7,968 nucleotides of DNA from Methanotrichaceae archaeon (GCA_013329455.1 DUKF01000030.1:1-7968), one strand, 5' to 3'; shown: positions 1 through 5,540, counted from the stretch's first letter. Notes: a model not told the origin generated them from the letters alone. Made by a program: numbers and translations.

Positions 1-147
1 GGATCCCGTTGTGTACTGGTAGGGCGTTCCCGAGCCGATGGTGTATGATGGATTTGCTGAACTGCAAATTGTATATGCCATTGCTGGCGATAACATGATG
101 GCGGTCACCAGAAGCGCCACCGAAACCGCCAAAAATCCTCTGGTCAT
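1..147 (-). CDS. Secreted protein, 5' fragment (runs off the window start)
   Basis: Only the first 49 codons are in the window; the frame is open to base 1. The start MTRGFLAVSVALLV is followed by a hydrophobic stretch and a small-residue site ending SPAMA at residue 24, a good Sec signal peptide. The mature part seen is rich in Tyr, Thr, Ser and Gly with one Cys (YTICSSANPSYTIGSG). The start is firm: GGAGGAAGG lies at 153-161, 5 nt before ATG, and an AT-rich TATA-like box lies near 193-203. The product is exported to the cell surface or outside; its function cannot be told from 49 residues. It could be a sheath, S-layer or adhesin-type protein, but nothing here proves that. Confidence 0.75.
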   Translation of the reverse strand, partial: MTRGFLAVSVALLVTAIMLSPAMAYTICSSANPSYTIGSGTPYQYTTGS

Positions 148-152
148 GTAAT

Positions 153-161
153 CCTTCCTCC
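153..161 (-). promoter_or_regulatory. Ribosome binding site of the secreted protein gene
   Basis: Read on the minus strand this is GGAGGAAGG, 5 nt before the ATG at 147. It is the strongest Shine-Dalgarno match in the window and fixes the start of a gene too short for ordinary gene calling. Confidence 0.7.
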
Positions 162-191
162 GATTCCTCTCTAAACATATTCACATACTGA

Positions 192-204
192 GCTTAAATA
201 TTCT
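192..204 (-). promoter_or_regulatory. Candidate TATA box for the secreted protein gene
   Basis: The minus strand reads GAATATTTAAGC. Transcription starting about 25 nt downstream would give a leader of roughly 25 nt that contains the GGAGGAAGG site. The box overlaps the 3' end of the small ORF at 194-379. Confidence 0.4.
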
Positions 205-379
205 CCCCTCTGACAAGAACCGCCCTGCTGACCGGCTCCCAAGGAACTGAGCATTCTTCACATATATAGACTTTCGTGGCCGTATTCTTCGGAAAAAAGC
301 CTCCATCGACTTTTATTTTGAACTTGAAAAGAAGATTATATAAATAATTCGTGATGTTTCCAGGAAAGAAAGTCCACAT
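194..379 (-). CDS. Small hypothetical protein with a CxxC motif (doubtful)
   Basis: A 61-residue frame beginning MWTFFPGNITNYLYN, with a CEEC pair at residues 40-43 followed by SVPWEPVSRA. I do not recognise a family; a single CxxC could be half of a zinc site or a redox pair. Composition is rich in Phe, Lys, Asn and Tyr, unlike the GC-rich genes around it. No good Shine-Dalgarno site precedes the ATG (only GAGAT some 10 nt upstream). The frame is the same as that of the ligase-like gene upstream and stays open from that gene's TAA at 443 down to 194, about 83 codons. It may be a real small gene, a decayed 3' remnant, or chance. The remaining DNA between 148 and 442 holds only the promoter and hairpin listed separately. 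Confidence 0.3.
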   Translation of the reverse strand: MWTFFPGNITNYLYNLLFKFKIKVDGGFFPKNTATKVYICEECSVPWEPVSRAVLVRGENI

Positions 380-406
380 TGTCTTTGAGATCTCAATCGG
401 CAGCCG

Positions 407-435
407 CTTGCCTAGAGGGCTCTTGATCAGGCAAG
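407..435. repeat. Stem-loop just after the ligase-like gene
   Basis: CTTGCC at 407-412 pairs with GGCAAG at 430-435 around a 17-nt loop that contains a smaller AGAG/CTCT pairing. It starts 8 nt past the TAA of the ligase-like gene on the minus strand. No T-run follows, so it is a weak terminator at best; it may protect the 3' end of the mRNA. Confidence 0.35.
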
Positions 436-442
436 ATCGGGT

Positions 443-1705
443 TTATGAGCCCGGCATCTGAGATATCACCACGTCCCACTGGCTCCCGGAACCCGGTGTG
501 TAAGGTCCATCAAGATCACGCAGTACCAGTCCCCTGAAACCTTGATCCAAAGACCATTGGAGCAGCTCTTTCGTCTTCTCGGAATCGTCCAAAACCTGCT
601 CCTGTGCCAGGAATACCTTGGCAGTGAGGGGCTTTGCTGCAACGCCCCTCAAAGCCCGGTTCAATAATTGCCTGCGTTCAGCATAGCTTTTATCGATAAG
701 CTCCTTTCCGTCCAGGTAGAGCAGATCCGATGCCGCAAAAGACGGAATCGCCGAGTCTCTGGACCTGCCTTTGAGGTTGATCCTCCCAACCATCTCCGAT
801 AGGGGCAAGATCCTGCCCTGCTGGACCAGAAGAAACTCTCCATCAATGACGAAGTTCCCCTTCACCTTTATCACCTCTTCTGCCAGGTCTTGGAGAGACG
901 CGGTAACGTTTCGAAGCTGGCTCGAATATATGAAAACCTGGTCGTTGAACTTGTGCACCTGCACCCTCAGCCCGCCGTACTTGACGACGTAAGCTGCTCG
1001 CCCAGCCCTCTGGATCGCGTCACAGGGCCGGTTCTCCCGCCCAAAGATCATGAGCCTGACGGGATTCGGGGGTGCCAACCTCACTTCGAATATCTCTCCT
1101 CTGAAGGCGTTGAGGGCCACCATCCCAAAATCTGGTAGACGGGCATATGCCCTTTTCACCAGGGCCTCGTCGACGGAGAAGGCCTCCCCGATGGCCGTCG
1201 ACATCAGGGACGGGCCCAAGCCCACCATCGTCTTCCCCAGGACGGTCCTTGCGATGTACTTGGCCTCGATTGGGGACGCGTTCAGAAAAAGCCCCTTCAG
1301 GAGGGATTTCTTTCTGAAAAGGGATCCTAAACCCTTTTGGGTCGAGATCTGGCGAAGGATATCGTACACCTGCAAAGCATCCATCGCCGACGATATGAGA
1401 GTCTGTTGGGACCGGTTCTGGACCATCGTCTCGGCCAGATCTCCAAGGGAGGTCCGTTTCGCTTCAGGCAGTCTGCCCTGGCCTGAGAGCTCTTCTAAAA
1501 CCGCCCCAAGGATTTCGGGTCCGATCCCCATCTCGCGCGATTCCCAAGGGGGCCAAAGCTGGCCTGGGAGAAGTCTGACGATGGGTCGGAGCATCTCTGG
1601 GGGGATGCGTTTCAGAAAGGACGCCACCACTTCGGCCTTATCGACTCTCCGTTCTTCTCTGGAGACCGCCTCCAGAGTTCTTGCGATCTCTATGTAGGGG
1701 GGCAT
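443..1705 (-). CDS. ATP-dependent DNA ligase-like protein, probably catalytically inactive
   Basis: 420 residues, against roughly 550-600 for archaeal LigI-type ligases. Residues 1-205 resemble the all-alpha DNA-binding domain, with the typical LWPPWESREMGIGPEIL and SPIEAKYIARTVLG stretches. Residues 206-420 resemble the adenylation domain: motif I around K242, motif III IDGEFL at 287-292, IIIa SDLLYLDG at 326-333, motif IV near 391-397 and PYTPG at 401-405. The family motif I, ExKYDGxR, reads VVKYGGLR here: the nucleotidyl Lys remains, but the Asp is Gly and the upstream Glu is Val. Motif IV, usually EGxxxK, reads RGLVLR, and the Lys residues expected after the Trp of motif V are absent (WDVVIS). 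The protein stops there, with no OB domain. It most likely binds DNA without sealing nicks; this is inference. The frame is intact and the codons are ordinary. It lies 6 bp after the HTH gene, an evident operon. The start is ATG at 1705 with a weak SD (GGTAGT). Confidence 0.82.
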   Translation of the reverse strand: MPPYIEIARTLEAVSREERRVDKAEVVASFLKRIPPEMLRPIVRLLPGQLWPPWESREMGIGPEILGAVLEELSGQGRLPEAKRTSLGDLAETMVQNRSQQTLISSAMDALQVYDILRQISTQKGLGSLFRKKSLLKGLFLNASPIEAKYIARTVLGKTMVGLGPSLMSTAIGEAFSVDEALVKRAYARLPDFGMVALNAFRGEIFEVRLAPPNPVRLMIFGRENRPCDAIQRAGRAAYVVKYGGLRVQVHKFNDQVFIYSSQLRNVTASLQDLAEEVIKVKGNFVIDGEFLLVQQGRILPLSEMVGRINLKGRSRDSAIPSFAASDLLYLDGKELIDKSYAERRQLLNRALRGVAAKPLTAKVFLAQEQVLDDSEKTKELLQWSLDQGFRGLVLRDLDGPYTPGSGSQWDVVISQMPGS

Positions 1706-1711
1706 TGGATA

Positions 1712-2011
1712 CTACCGCTCAATCGTGACTTCCTTCAGCCCTTTGGTCATCTCCTGAAGCTGGTCGATGGCAAAGTCCAGATCTTCCAGAAAGGTCTCGG
1801 TGCGTTCTGTGGTGACCGCTCCCGGCGCCGAGGCGGCGATGAGCCCCTCCTGCTCAAGCACCCGTAATGAGTATCGGACTTTATGGCTGGGTATCCCCGT
1901 CTCTTCAGCCAGCTTGAGGATGCCGATCGGCTCGTTCTCCACGACGTATTTCAGGATGATAAGGTGCCTTTTAAGCATCTCAAGCTCTCTTTTCACCTTC
2001 TCTGTCACCAT
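1712..2011 (-). CDS. Winged-helix (HTH) transcriptional regulator, archaeal type
   Basis: 99 residues when started at MVTEKVKRELEML. An N-terminal helix is followed by a winged-helix domain at about residues 14-62: ILKLAEETGIPSHKVRYSLR is a clear helix-turn-helix, then VLEQEGLI and a short wing (APGAVTTER). A C-terminal amphipathic helix (about 70-93) probably dimerises the protein. It resembles small predicted transcriptional regulators of methanogens and Archaeoglobus; the ligand and targets are unknown. The ATG at 2011 was chosen over a longer reading from 2167 because GGATGTGA, a 7/8 match to the archaeal SD, lies 4 nt upstream, and because the 52 residues of the longer form look like untranslated promoter DNA. 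The ligase-like gene begins 6 bp after its stop, so the two are probably co-transcribed. Confidence 0.8.
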   Translation of the reverse strand: MVTEKVKRELEMLKRHLIILKYVVENEPIGILKLAEETGIPSHKVRYSLRVLEQEGLIAASAPGAVTTERTETFLEDLDFAIDQLQEMTKGLKEVTIER

Positions 2012-2015
2012 ATTT

Positions 2016-2023
2016 TCACATCC
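2016..2023 (-). promoter_or_regulatory. Ribosome binding site deciding the HTH gene start
   Basis: The minus strand reads GGATGTGA, one mismatch from the archaeal GGAGGTGA, 4 nt before ATG at 2011. It supports the 99-residue form. Confidence 0.5.
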
Positions 2024-2041
2024 AATCGTAGCACCCATAAC

Positions 2042-2077
2042 AATATTTATCAAGCAATCTCGATGCCTTATAATTCC
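2042..2077 (-). promoter_or_regulatory. Candidate TATA boxes for the HTH/ligase-like operon
   Basis: Two AT-rich boxes read on the minus strand: GGAATTATAAGG at 2066-2077 and ATAAATATT at 2042-2050. The upstream one would give a leader of about 30-35 nt; the nearer one would give a very short leader. The choice is uncertain. Confidence 0.35.
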
Positions 2078-2255
2078 ATCTATTGAAATGGTGCATGTTA
2101 TCATTTGCGGCTCAGACCTATCGCCCCATGATTCATCCAGACCTGAAGACATATAGAAAAAACTCACAGCACCCCACTACAGGTGCCGGATCAAACTCCT
2201 TCTTCGCGAAATGTACTGTTGGAAGTGTTCACAGGCAATTTAGATTCAAGACCCA

Positions 2256-2316
2256 TCAGGGGAGAACAACTTTCTCTGGTTTATGCGAGGTAGTGCATCT
2301 GCATATTTTCCCCTGA
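2256..2316. repeat. Long-range inverted repeat
   Basis: TCAGGGGA at 2256-2263 is the exact reverse complement of TCCCCTGA at 2309-2316, with 45 nt between. It could be two half-sites for a regulator or a loose RNA stem. An 8-bp match at this distance may be chance. Confidence 0.25.
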
Positions 2317-2331
2317 ATACGATTTTCTGTG

Positions 2332-2351
2332 TGACATGTTCTGTCATGTCA
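2332..2351. repeat. Perfect 7-bp inverted repeat, operator-like
   Basis: TGACATG (2332-2338), a 6-nt spacer TTCTGT, then CATGTCA (2345-2351). The 20-bp dyad lies about 50 bp upstream of the TATA box of the DUF1699-like gene, a position typical of a dimeric activator or repressor site. No T-run follows, so a terminator role is unlikely. Confidence 0.5.
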
Positions 2352-2384
2352 TAAAATCTGCGACTCATCAATCCGCAATTATTT

Positions 2385-2400
2385 TGAATCAACAGATTCA
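2385..2400. repeat. Inverted repeat abutting the TATA box
   Basis: TGAATC (2385-2390), AACA, GATTCA (2395-2400): a perfect 6-bp dyad that ends inside the palindromic TATA sequence TCATATATGA (2398-2407). A protein bound here would cover the TFB/TBP site, so a repressor operator is possible. Confidence 0.45.
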
Positions 2401-2407
2401 TATATGA
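2398..2407 (+). promoter_or_regulatory. TATA box of the DUF1699-like gene
   Basis: TCATATATGA, itself a 10-bp palindrome, lies about 40 bp before the probable start. Transcription about 25 nt downstream would begin near 2425-2430. An AAGGAG follows at 2435-2440, but only 2 nt before the TTG codon at 2443. Confidence 0.5.
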
Positions 2408-2442
2408 GGGATCACTTGCTTGCAGTATAAATTCAAGGAGAT

Positions 2443-2832
2443 TTGGAAGTTAGAATATACAGCCCGCAAGGGCTTTACAGAGGAAGGATGTGCGGTGGTC
2501 AGAAGATGCTGCGAACCTTGAACTCGGAGTTTGACCTGGCACGGCTTATGCCCTGCGACGAAGAGCTCGTCATCGCCTTCGTGCCCACAAACCGCGACAT
2601 TTACAGAATACTCCAGACCTGTCACAAGCTGAAAAGCGTCTACATCCACCCCGATACCTTCAAAGAGATGCCCTGTGTGGGCCAGACCCTTCTTTACATG
2701 CAAAAAGTGGAATTGGTGGTGGATGATGACGTCCCCGAAAGTCCGTCTCAACAAGGGGGCTACGCCGCCCAGAACAAAGAGGAAGCCCCGACCAAAGCTC
2801 GCCCTTCCAGGCTAGTTCTGGTCTCACGTTGA
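2443..2832 (+). CDS. DUF1699-like small archaeal protein of unknown function
   Basis: 129 residues from a TTG start. The core at about 42-92 (LVIAFVPTNRDIYRIL, then TCHKLKSVYIHP and LLYMQKVELV) follows the pattern I know from archaeal DUF1699 proteins (AFRPSN-DI, C-K-I-P, MQGI). This is from memory, not a search. The opening MEVRIYSP fits the first beta strand of that family; residues 11-30, with a CGG, look like an insertion. The tail from about 97 is Gln/Glu/Lys-rich and probably disordered. The start is unclear: TTG at 2443 has AAGGAG only 2 nt away, while ATG at 2488 (114 residues) has GAGG with a 4-nt spacer. The gene stands alone, with its own promoter and operator-like repeats, and converges on ftsZ1. 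No biochemical role is known to me. Confidence 0.68.
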   Translation: MEVRIYSPQGLYRGRMCGGQKMLRTLNSEFDLARLMPCDEELVIAFVPTNRDIYRILQTCHKLKSVYIHPDTFKEMPCVGQTLLYMQKVELVVDDDVPESPSQQGGYAAQNKEEAPTKARPSRLVLVSR

Positions 2833-2870
2833 CATCGAAGCCGAGCGATCCTGGTATTCCACGGTCTAAT

Positions 2871-2885
2871 GGGGCTGCCCTTTTA
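2871..2885 (+). terminator. Possible weak terminator after the DUF1699-like gene
   Basis: GGGGCTGCCC is followed by TTTT at 2881-2884, about 40 bp after the stop codon. The stem is very short. Archaeal termination relies mainly on the T-run, so this is only a candidate. Confidence 0.25.
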
Positions 2886-2927
2886 ATGCGACGAGTCTTC
2901 ACTACAAGAAGCACCAGGTCGATTCTG

Positions 2928-4097
2928 TCAGATATCCGTCCGCCTTCTCCTGAGAAAGTCTATGCCGTGTTTGGAGACGACCCGGCTCTGTTTTAGGTCC
3001 TCCTTGCCCAGAATCTGGGGAGAGGAGACGCCGGTCACCACCAGCATCGTCCTTATTGTATTGTCGAGACTCGGATCGATCTGGGCACCCCAAATGATCC
3101 GAGCGTCTGGATTGATCCTGTCGTAGACCTCTTCCACAACGGTCTCGGCATCGGAGATCGACATGCCTGAGCCGCCCACCACGTTGACCAACGCCGAGGT
3201 TGCGTCCGAGACATCCAGGTCCAAAAGGGGGCTTCTGAGAGCTTTGATCACCGAATCTTTGCTCTTCATTTCGCCGTCGGCCTCTCCCAGACCGATCATG
3301 GCGACGCCACCGTTGGACATTATCGTCCTAACGTCGGCGAAGTCCAAATTTATCAGGCCCGGCCTTGTGATAAGCTCCGTTATGCCCTTGACCGAGCGCA
3401 TCAGCACCTCGTCCGCCACCTTGAAGGCCGCCTGGAGGGGCAGATCGGGAACAACTTCCAACAGCCGGTCGTTGGGGACAACGATGGCAGTGTCCGAGAT
3501 CTCTCGGAGCCGTTTCAGCCCCGCGTCGGCGTTGGCCATCCTTATGGCCCCTTCCGCAGCGAAGGGCAGAGTCACAACAGATATCGTGAGAGCGCCCATC
3601 TCCCTTGCGACCTCCGCAACGACAGGCGCAGCCCCGGTCCCTGTCCCGCCCCCAAGGCCACAGGTGATGAAGACCATGTCCGCCCCCTCCACGGCGGCCC
3701 TGATCTCGTCGATGCTCTCCCTGGCCGCTTCCTCCCCAATGGAGGGAAGGCTTCCCGCACCCAGCCCCCGTGTTGTGCGTCGCCCGATTAGGACGCGACG
3801 ATCCGCGTTTATGTGGAGAAGGTGCTGAGCATCGGTGTTCATAGCAAAGAGCTCCGCGCCCTCGATCCCGGTCTCGGCCAGCCGCTCGATGGTGTTGGAA
3901 CCACCCCCGCCACAGCCGATTACCCTAATAACCGTCGTGAGCTGCTCCAGAACCGCGACAAGATCTTCATCGTTCTCCATGGCTCTCGACGGGACTGTTC
4001 GGCTCTCGAAATCCTCGTCGTTCTCCATGACTCTCGACGGAGTTGTCCGGCCCTCGAGCTCAGCTCTGTTAAGAGCTTCATCTATAATCGACTTCAC
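2928..4097 (-). CDS. ftsZ: Cell division GTPase FtsZ, FtsZ1 type
   Basis: Tubulin-fold GTPase that polymerises at mid-cell to organise division. All hallmark motifs are present (389-residue numbering): T1 loop GCGGGGSN at 61-68, tubulin signature GGGTGTG at 149-155 and T7 catalytic loop NLDFADV at 250-256. Stretches such as VKGITELI and DARIIWGA match archaeal FtsZ1 rather than FtsZ2. I chose GTG at 4097 because AGGTGAT ends 4 nt before it and the resulting [13 protein letters not shown] matches FtsZ1 N-termini; ATG at 4103 or GTG at 4106 would overlap that SD. Residues 17-48 are two copies of an acidic 16-residue unit ([13 protein letters not shown] and [13 protein letters not shown]), an unusual tandem duplication in the flexible N-terminal tail. 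The C-terminus is short and basic (FLRRRRTDI), without the long linker of bacterial FtsZ. The upstream small ORF overlaps it by 20 bp, hinting at co-transcription. Confidence 0.95.
   Translation of the reverse strand: MKSIIDEALNRAELEGRTTPSRVMENDEDFESRTVPSRAMENDEDLVAVLEQLTTVIRVIGCGGGGSNTIERLAETGIEGAELFAMNTDAQHLLHINADRRVLIGRRTTRGLGAGSLPSIGEEAARESIDEIRAAVEGADMVFITCGLGGGTGTGAAPVVAEVAREMGALTISVVTLPFAAEGAIRMANADAGLKRLREISDTAIVVPNDRLLEVVPDLPLQAAFKVADEVLMRSVKGITELITRPGLINLDFADVRTIMSNGGVAMIGLGEADGEMKSKDSVIKALRSPLLDLDVSDATSALVNVVGGSGMSISDAETVVEEVYDRINPDARIIWGAQIDPSLDNTIRTMLVVTGVSSPQILGKEDLKQSRVVSKHGIDFLRRRRTDI
3967..4062. repeat. Two-copy 48-bp tandem repeat inside ftsZ
   Basis: Copies 3967-4014 and 4015-4062 agree at about 38 of 48 positions and encode two in-frame 16-residue units in the FtsZ N-terminal tail. 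Many differences are silent or conservative, so the duplication is not brand new and its protein sequence appears to have been kept. Confidence 0.8.
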
Positions 4098-4398
4098 GTC
4101 CATCACCTGGGCTTCTTCGTTCTTGAGTCTTGCAGCTTATTGGTATATGGATTTTTTCATAGTGAGCTTGAAATAGCTGTCGAAAACTTCCGTCTCGATC
4201 TGATTTTAACAACATTTGAATGAAACCTCTTACGAAATTATAAAATTTGGAGTGGGCGTCGCCGCAGCCTCTCGACGCCATTTCCAAAGACATGATGCAA
4301 ATTCGGGTTTGCACATTCGGACCGTGTTTACAACGGCCACCCTTCGCCTCGCATACCATGTCCATGCCCACGATTTCTTCAATCCACTTTTCCCCCAT
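4078..4398 (-). CDS. Small Cys-rich hypothetical protein between the bactofilin-like gene and ftsZ1
   Basis: 106 residues starting [20 protein letters not shown], with Cys at 16, 23, 34, 45 and 89 and His at 25; these could bind a metal, but no family is recognised. The strongest support is translational: the ATG overlaps the upstream stop (TGATG), and GGGAGG lies 5 nt before it. The end overlaps the first 20 bp of ftsZ1 in another frame and contains its SD. Doubts: codons in the second half are more AT-rich (ATA, TTA, CGA) than in neighbouring genes, and TATA-like boxes for ftsZ1 lie in the same DNA, so part of the frame could be leader. If this ORF is false, 4098-4397 is a 300-bp spacer holding only the ftsZ1 promoter. 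Confidence 0.5.
   Translation of the reverse strand: MGEKWIEEIVGMDMVCEAKGGRCKHGPNVQTRICIMSLEMASRGCGDAHSKFYNFVRGFIQMLLKSDRDGSFRQLFQAHYEKIHIPISCKTQERRSPGDGREVDYR
4141..4150 (-). promoter_or_regulatory. Candidate internal promoter of ftsZ1
   Basis: The minus strand reads CCATATACCA, about 45 bp before the GTG at 4097, which would give a leader near 20-25 nt with the AGGTGAT SD. Another AT-rich box (TTTTATAATTT) lies near 4237-4247. Either would let ftsZ1 be transcribed apart from the upstream genes. Confidence 0.3.
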
Positions 4399-5384
4399 CA
4401 AACCCTCCCTCGACTTTCGTTCAGGGCGTAGACCATAGCTCCGAATCCCAGACAGATCGAGATCAGCTCTATTATGGATCCAACGTAGGGTATGAGGAAG
4501 AGGATGCTCAAAACCACATAGCCCAAGACGAAGGCGGGAATGTCACCCAGGGTCTGGTTCAGGGCCGAGACGATCCATCTGCCCAGGCTTAAGGAGACGA
4601 AAAGGTTTGCCAGCATCAGAGCAACGACAAAGAGCATTAAGAGGAGGAACCCCAGGGGCAGACCCACGATGGTCAACATCGAAATGACGATCAGGATAAT
4701 CGAAGCGACGATGAGCCCGAGCCCCAGAAGAGCCTTGACCGGCGGAGATTCCCTGATCTCCCGATCGACGGCTGAGGCGCTTCTTGGAAAGAGCCTCAGG
4801 ATTATCAGGCCGACTATAAGGAACCCAAGAATCATGAGGATGCTGAAGGTCGAGATGAAAGCCTCAGCCTTTTCATCCGCCTCGTCCTCCTGCCATTGTT
4901 GGAATTTCACGTCGCCCGCGGTACCAGTGTTCACAAAGTTCCCGGCGTTGACCCAGAGGGTCCCCGTTATGTTTCCGGCGTTGTAGACGTCACCGCCGGA
5001 GATGGCCGCGTCTCTTCCGATCTCCGAAGAGGAGAAGATCCTAACCTGGCCGCCAGTCATCACCACGTTTCTGGCAACGTCGCCTCTGAGGTTGATCGTG
5101 CCGCCAGCGGCCACGATCTTTCCACCGACGTCGGAGTTCAGGTCGACTTCTCCTCCTAAGACGATCAGATCGTCCTTTATCGGGGCATCTATGTTCACGT
5201 TCCCCCCGGCGATGATGGCGCTATCTACTGGAGCGTTGACGTTCACGATGTTGCCTCCGGCGAAGATGTCGTCCTCCACCGGAGAGTTGATGGAGACTAC
5301 ATCATCGCTCAGAAACTCCAAAGCCACTGCATGCGGTGCAGACGCCAAGATCGATATCAGAAACAGGACATACAACCATCTCAT
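4398..5384 (-). CDS. Bactofilin-like polymer-forming protein with C-terminal membrane domain
   Basis: 328 residues. It starts with a signal peptide or N-terminal membrane segment (MRWLYVLFLISILAS, with HAVA ending at 21). Residues 25-155 hold about seven short repeats of 16-18 residues, each with GG and beta-prone turns: GGNIVNVNAPV, GGNVNIDAPI, GGEVDLNSDV, GGTINLRGDV, GGQVRIF, GGDVYNAG. This is the pattern of a right-handed beta-helix of the bactofilin/polymer-forming type. A charged linker (QEDEADEKAE, 165-174) leads to about five membrane helices between 178 and 320. The beta-helix is therefore probably outside the cell, anchored in the membrane; most classical bactofilins are cytoplasmic. 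ATG at 5384 was chosen because GGTGA lies 5 nt upstream; a GTG at 5393 is part of that SD. Its stop overlaps the start of the small Cys ORF that precedes ftsZ1, suggesting a role in envelope organisation, which is inference. Confidence 0.83.
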   Translation of the reverse strand: MRWLYVLFLISILASAPHAVALEFLSDDVVSINSPVEDDIFAGGNIVNVNAPVDSAIIAGGNVNIDAPIKDDLIVLGGEVDLNSDVGGKIVAAGGTINLRGDVARNVVMTGGQVRIFSSSEIGRDAAISGGDVYNAGNITGTLWVNAGNFVNTGTAGDVKFQQWQEDEADEKAEAFISTFSILMILGFLIVGLIILRLFPRSASAVDREIRESPPVKALLGLGLIVASIILIVISMLTIVGLPLGFLLLMLFVVALMLANLFVSLSLGRWIVSALNQTLGDIPAFVLGYVVLSILFLIPYVGSIIELISICLGFGAMVYALNESRGRV

Positions 5385-5410
5385 TTGGATCACCGTACAT
5401 ATTGAAGGGA

Positions 5411-5420
5411 CTTTATAGAA
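5411..5420 (-). promoter_or_regulatory. Candidate TATA box of the bactofilin-like gene
   Basis: The minus strand reads TTCTATAAAG about 28 nt before the ATG at 5384, so the leader would be very short; an AT-rich run just upstream (5421-5430) could instead serve and give about 15 nt. The GGTGA SD sits at 5390-5394. Confidence 0.4.
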
Positions 5421-5430
5421 TAAGTAAATT

Positions 5431-5462
5431 ATGTTTCAAAAGTTTCTGCCATCTAGAAACAT
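5431..5462. repeat. Nested inverted repeats upstream of the bactofilin-like gene
   Basis: ATGTTTC (5431-5437) mirrors GAAACAT (5456-5462); inside it, GTTTCT (5442-5447) mirrors AGAAAC (5455-5460) with a 7-nt loop. It lies just upstream of the TATA region on the minus strand, where an operator would be expected; it could also form an mRNA hairpin on the 3' side of the SIMPL gene. Confidence 0.4.
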
Positions 5463-5489
5463 GTTTGATATTGATATACCAGGATCGAT

Positions 5490-5496
5490 AAAAAAA
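5490..5496 (-). terminator. Oligo-T terminator after the SIMPL gene
   Basis: The minus strand has seven consecutive T residues about 45 nt past the SIMPL stop codon, the usual archaeal termination signal. It suggests that the SIMPL gene and the bactofilin-like gene are separate transcripts. Confidence 0.5.
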
Positions 5497-5540
5497 GTGA
5501 TGTGAGATCAAACTTAGTTCGCCGTTTCAGCTGAGACCCT

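Larger units (their letters stand above)
2012..2442. other. 431-bp divergent intergenic region with promoters and inverted repeats
   Basis: This AT-rich spacer separates the minus-strand HTH gene from the plus-strand DUF1699-like gene. It holds TATA candidates for both directions and three inverted repeats (2256-2316, 2332-2351, 2385-2400), listed separately. I see no convincing small gene, tRNA or structured RNA in 2080-2250; short frames there lack SD sites and protein-like composition. Confidence 0.6.

Noticed and set aside
1..6. GGATCC at the very start
   Set aside because: A restriction-site-like hexamer at a window edge has no biological meaning by itself.
1050..1697. Long plus-strand frame of 215 codons opposite the ligase-like gene
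   Set aside because: It is antisense to a protein with clear family motifs; its composition is Arg/Ser/Pro-rich, as expected of a GC-driven shadow frame.
2012..2167. 52-residue N-terminal extension of the HTH protein
   Set aside because: It runs through TATA-like DNA and lacks an SD, while the inner ATG has GGATGTGA 4 nt upstream.
2660..2914. Minus-strand frame opposite the DUF1699-like 3' end
   Set aside because: No SD, and its composition is typical of a shadow of the plus-strand gene.
3163..3828. Plus-strand frame of 221 codons opposite ftsZ
   Set aside because: FtsZ motifs on the other strand are unambiguous; the Ser/Thr/Ala/Pro-rich antisense peptide has no family signature.
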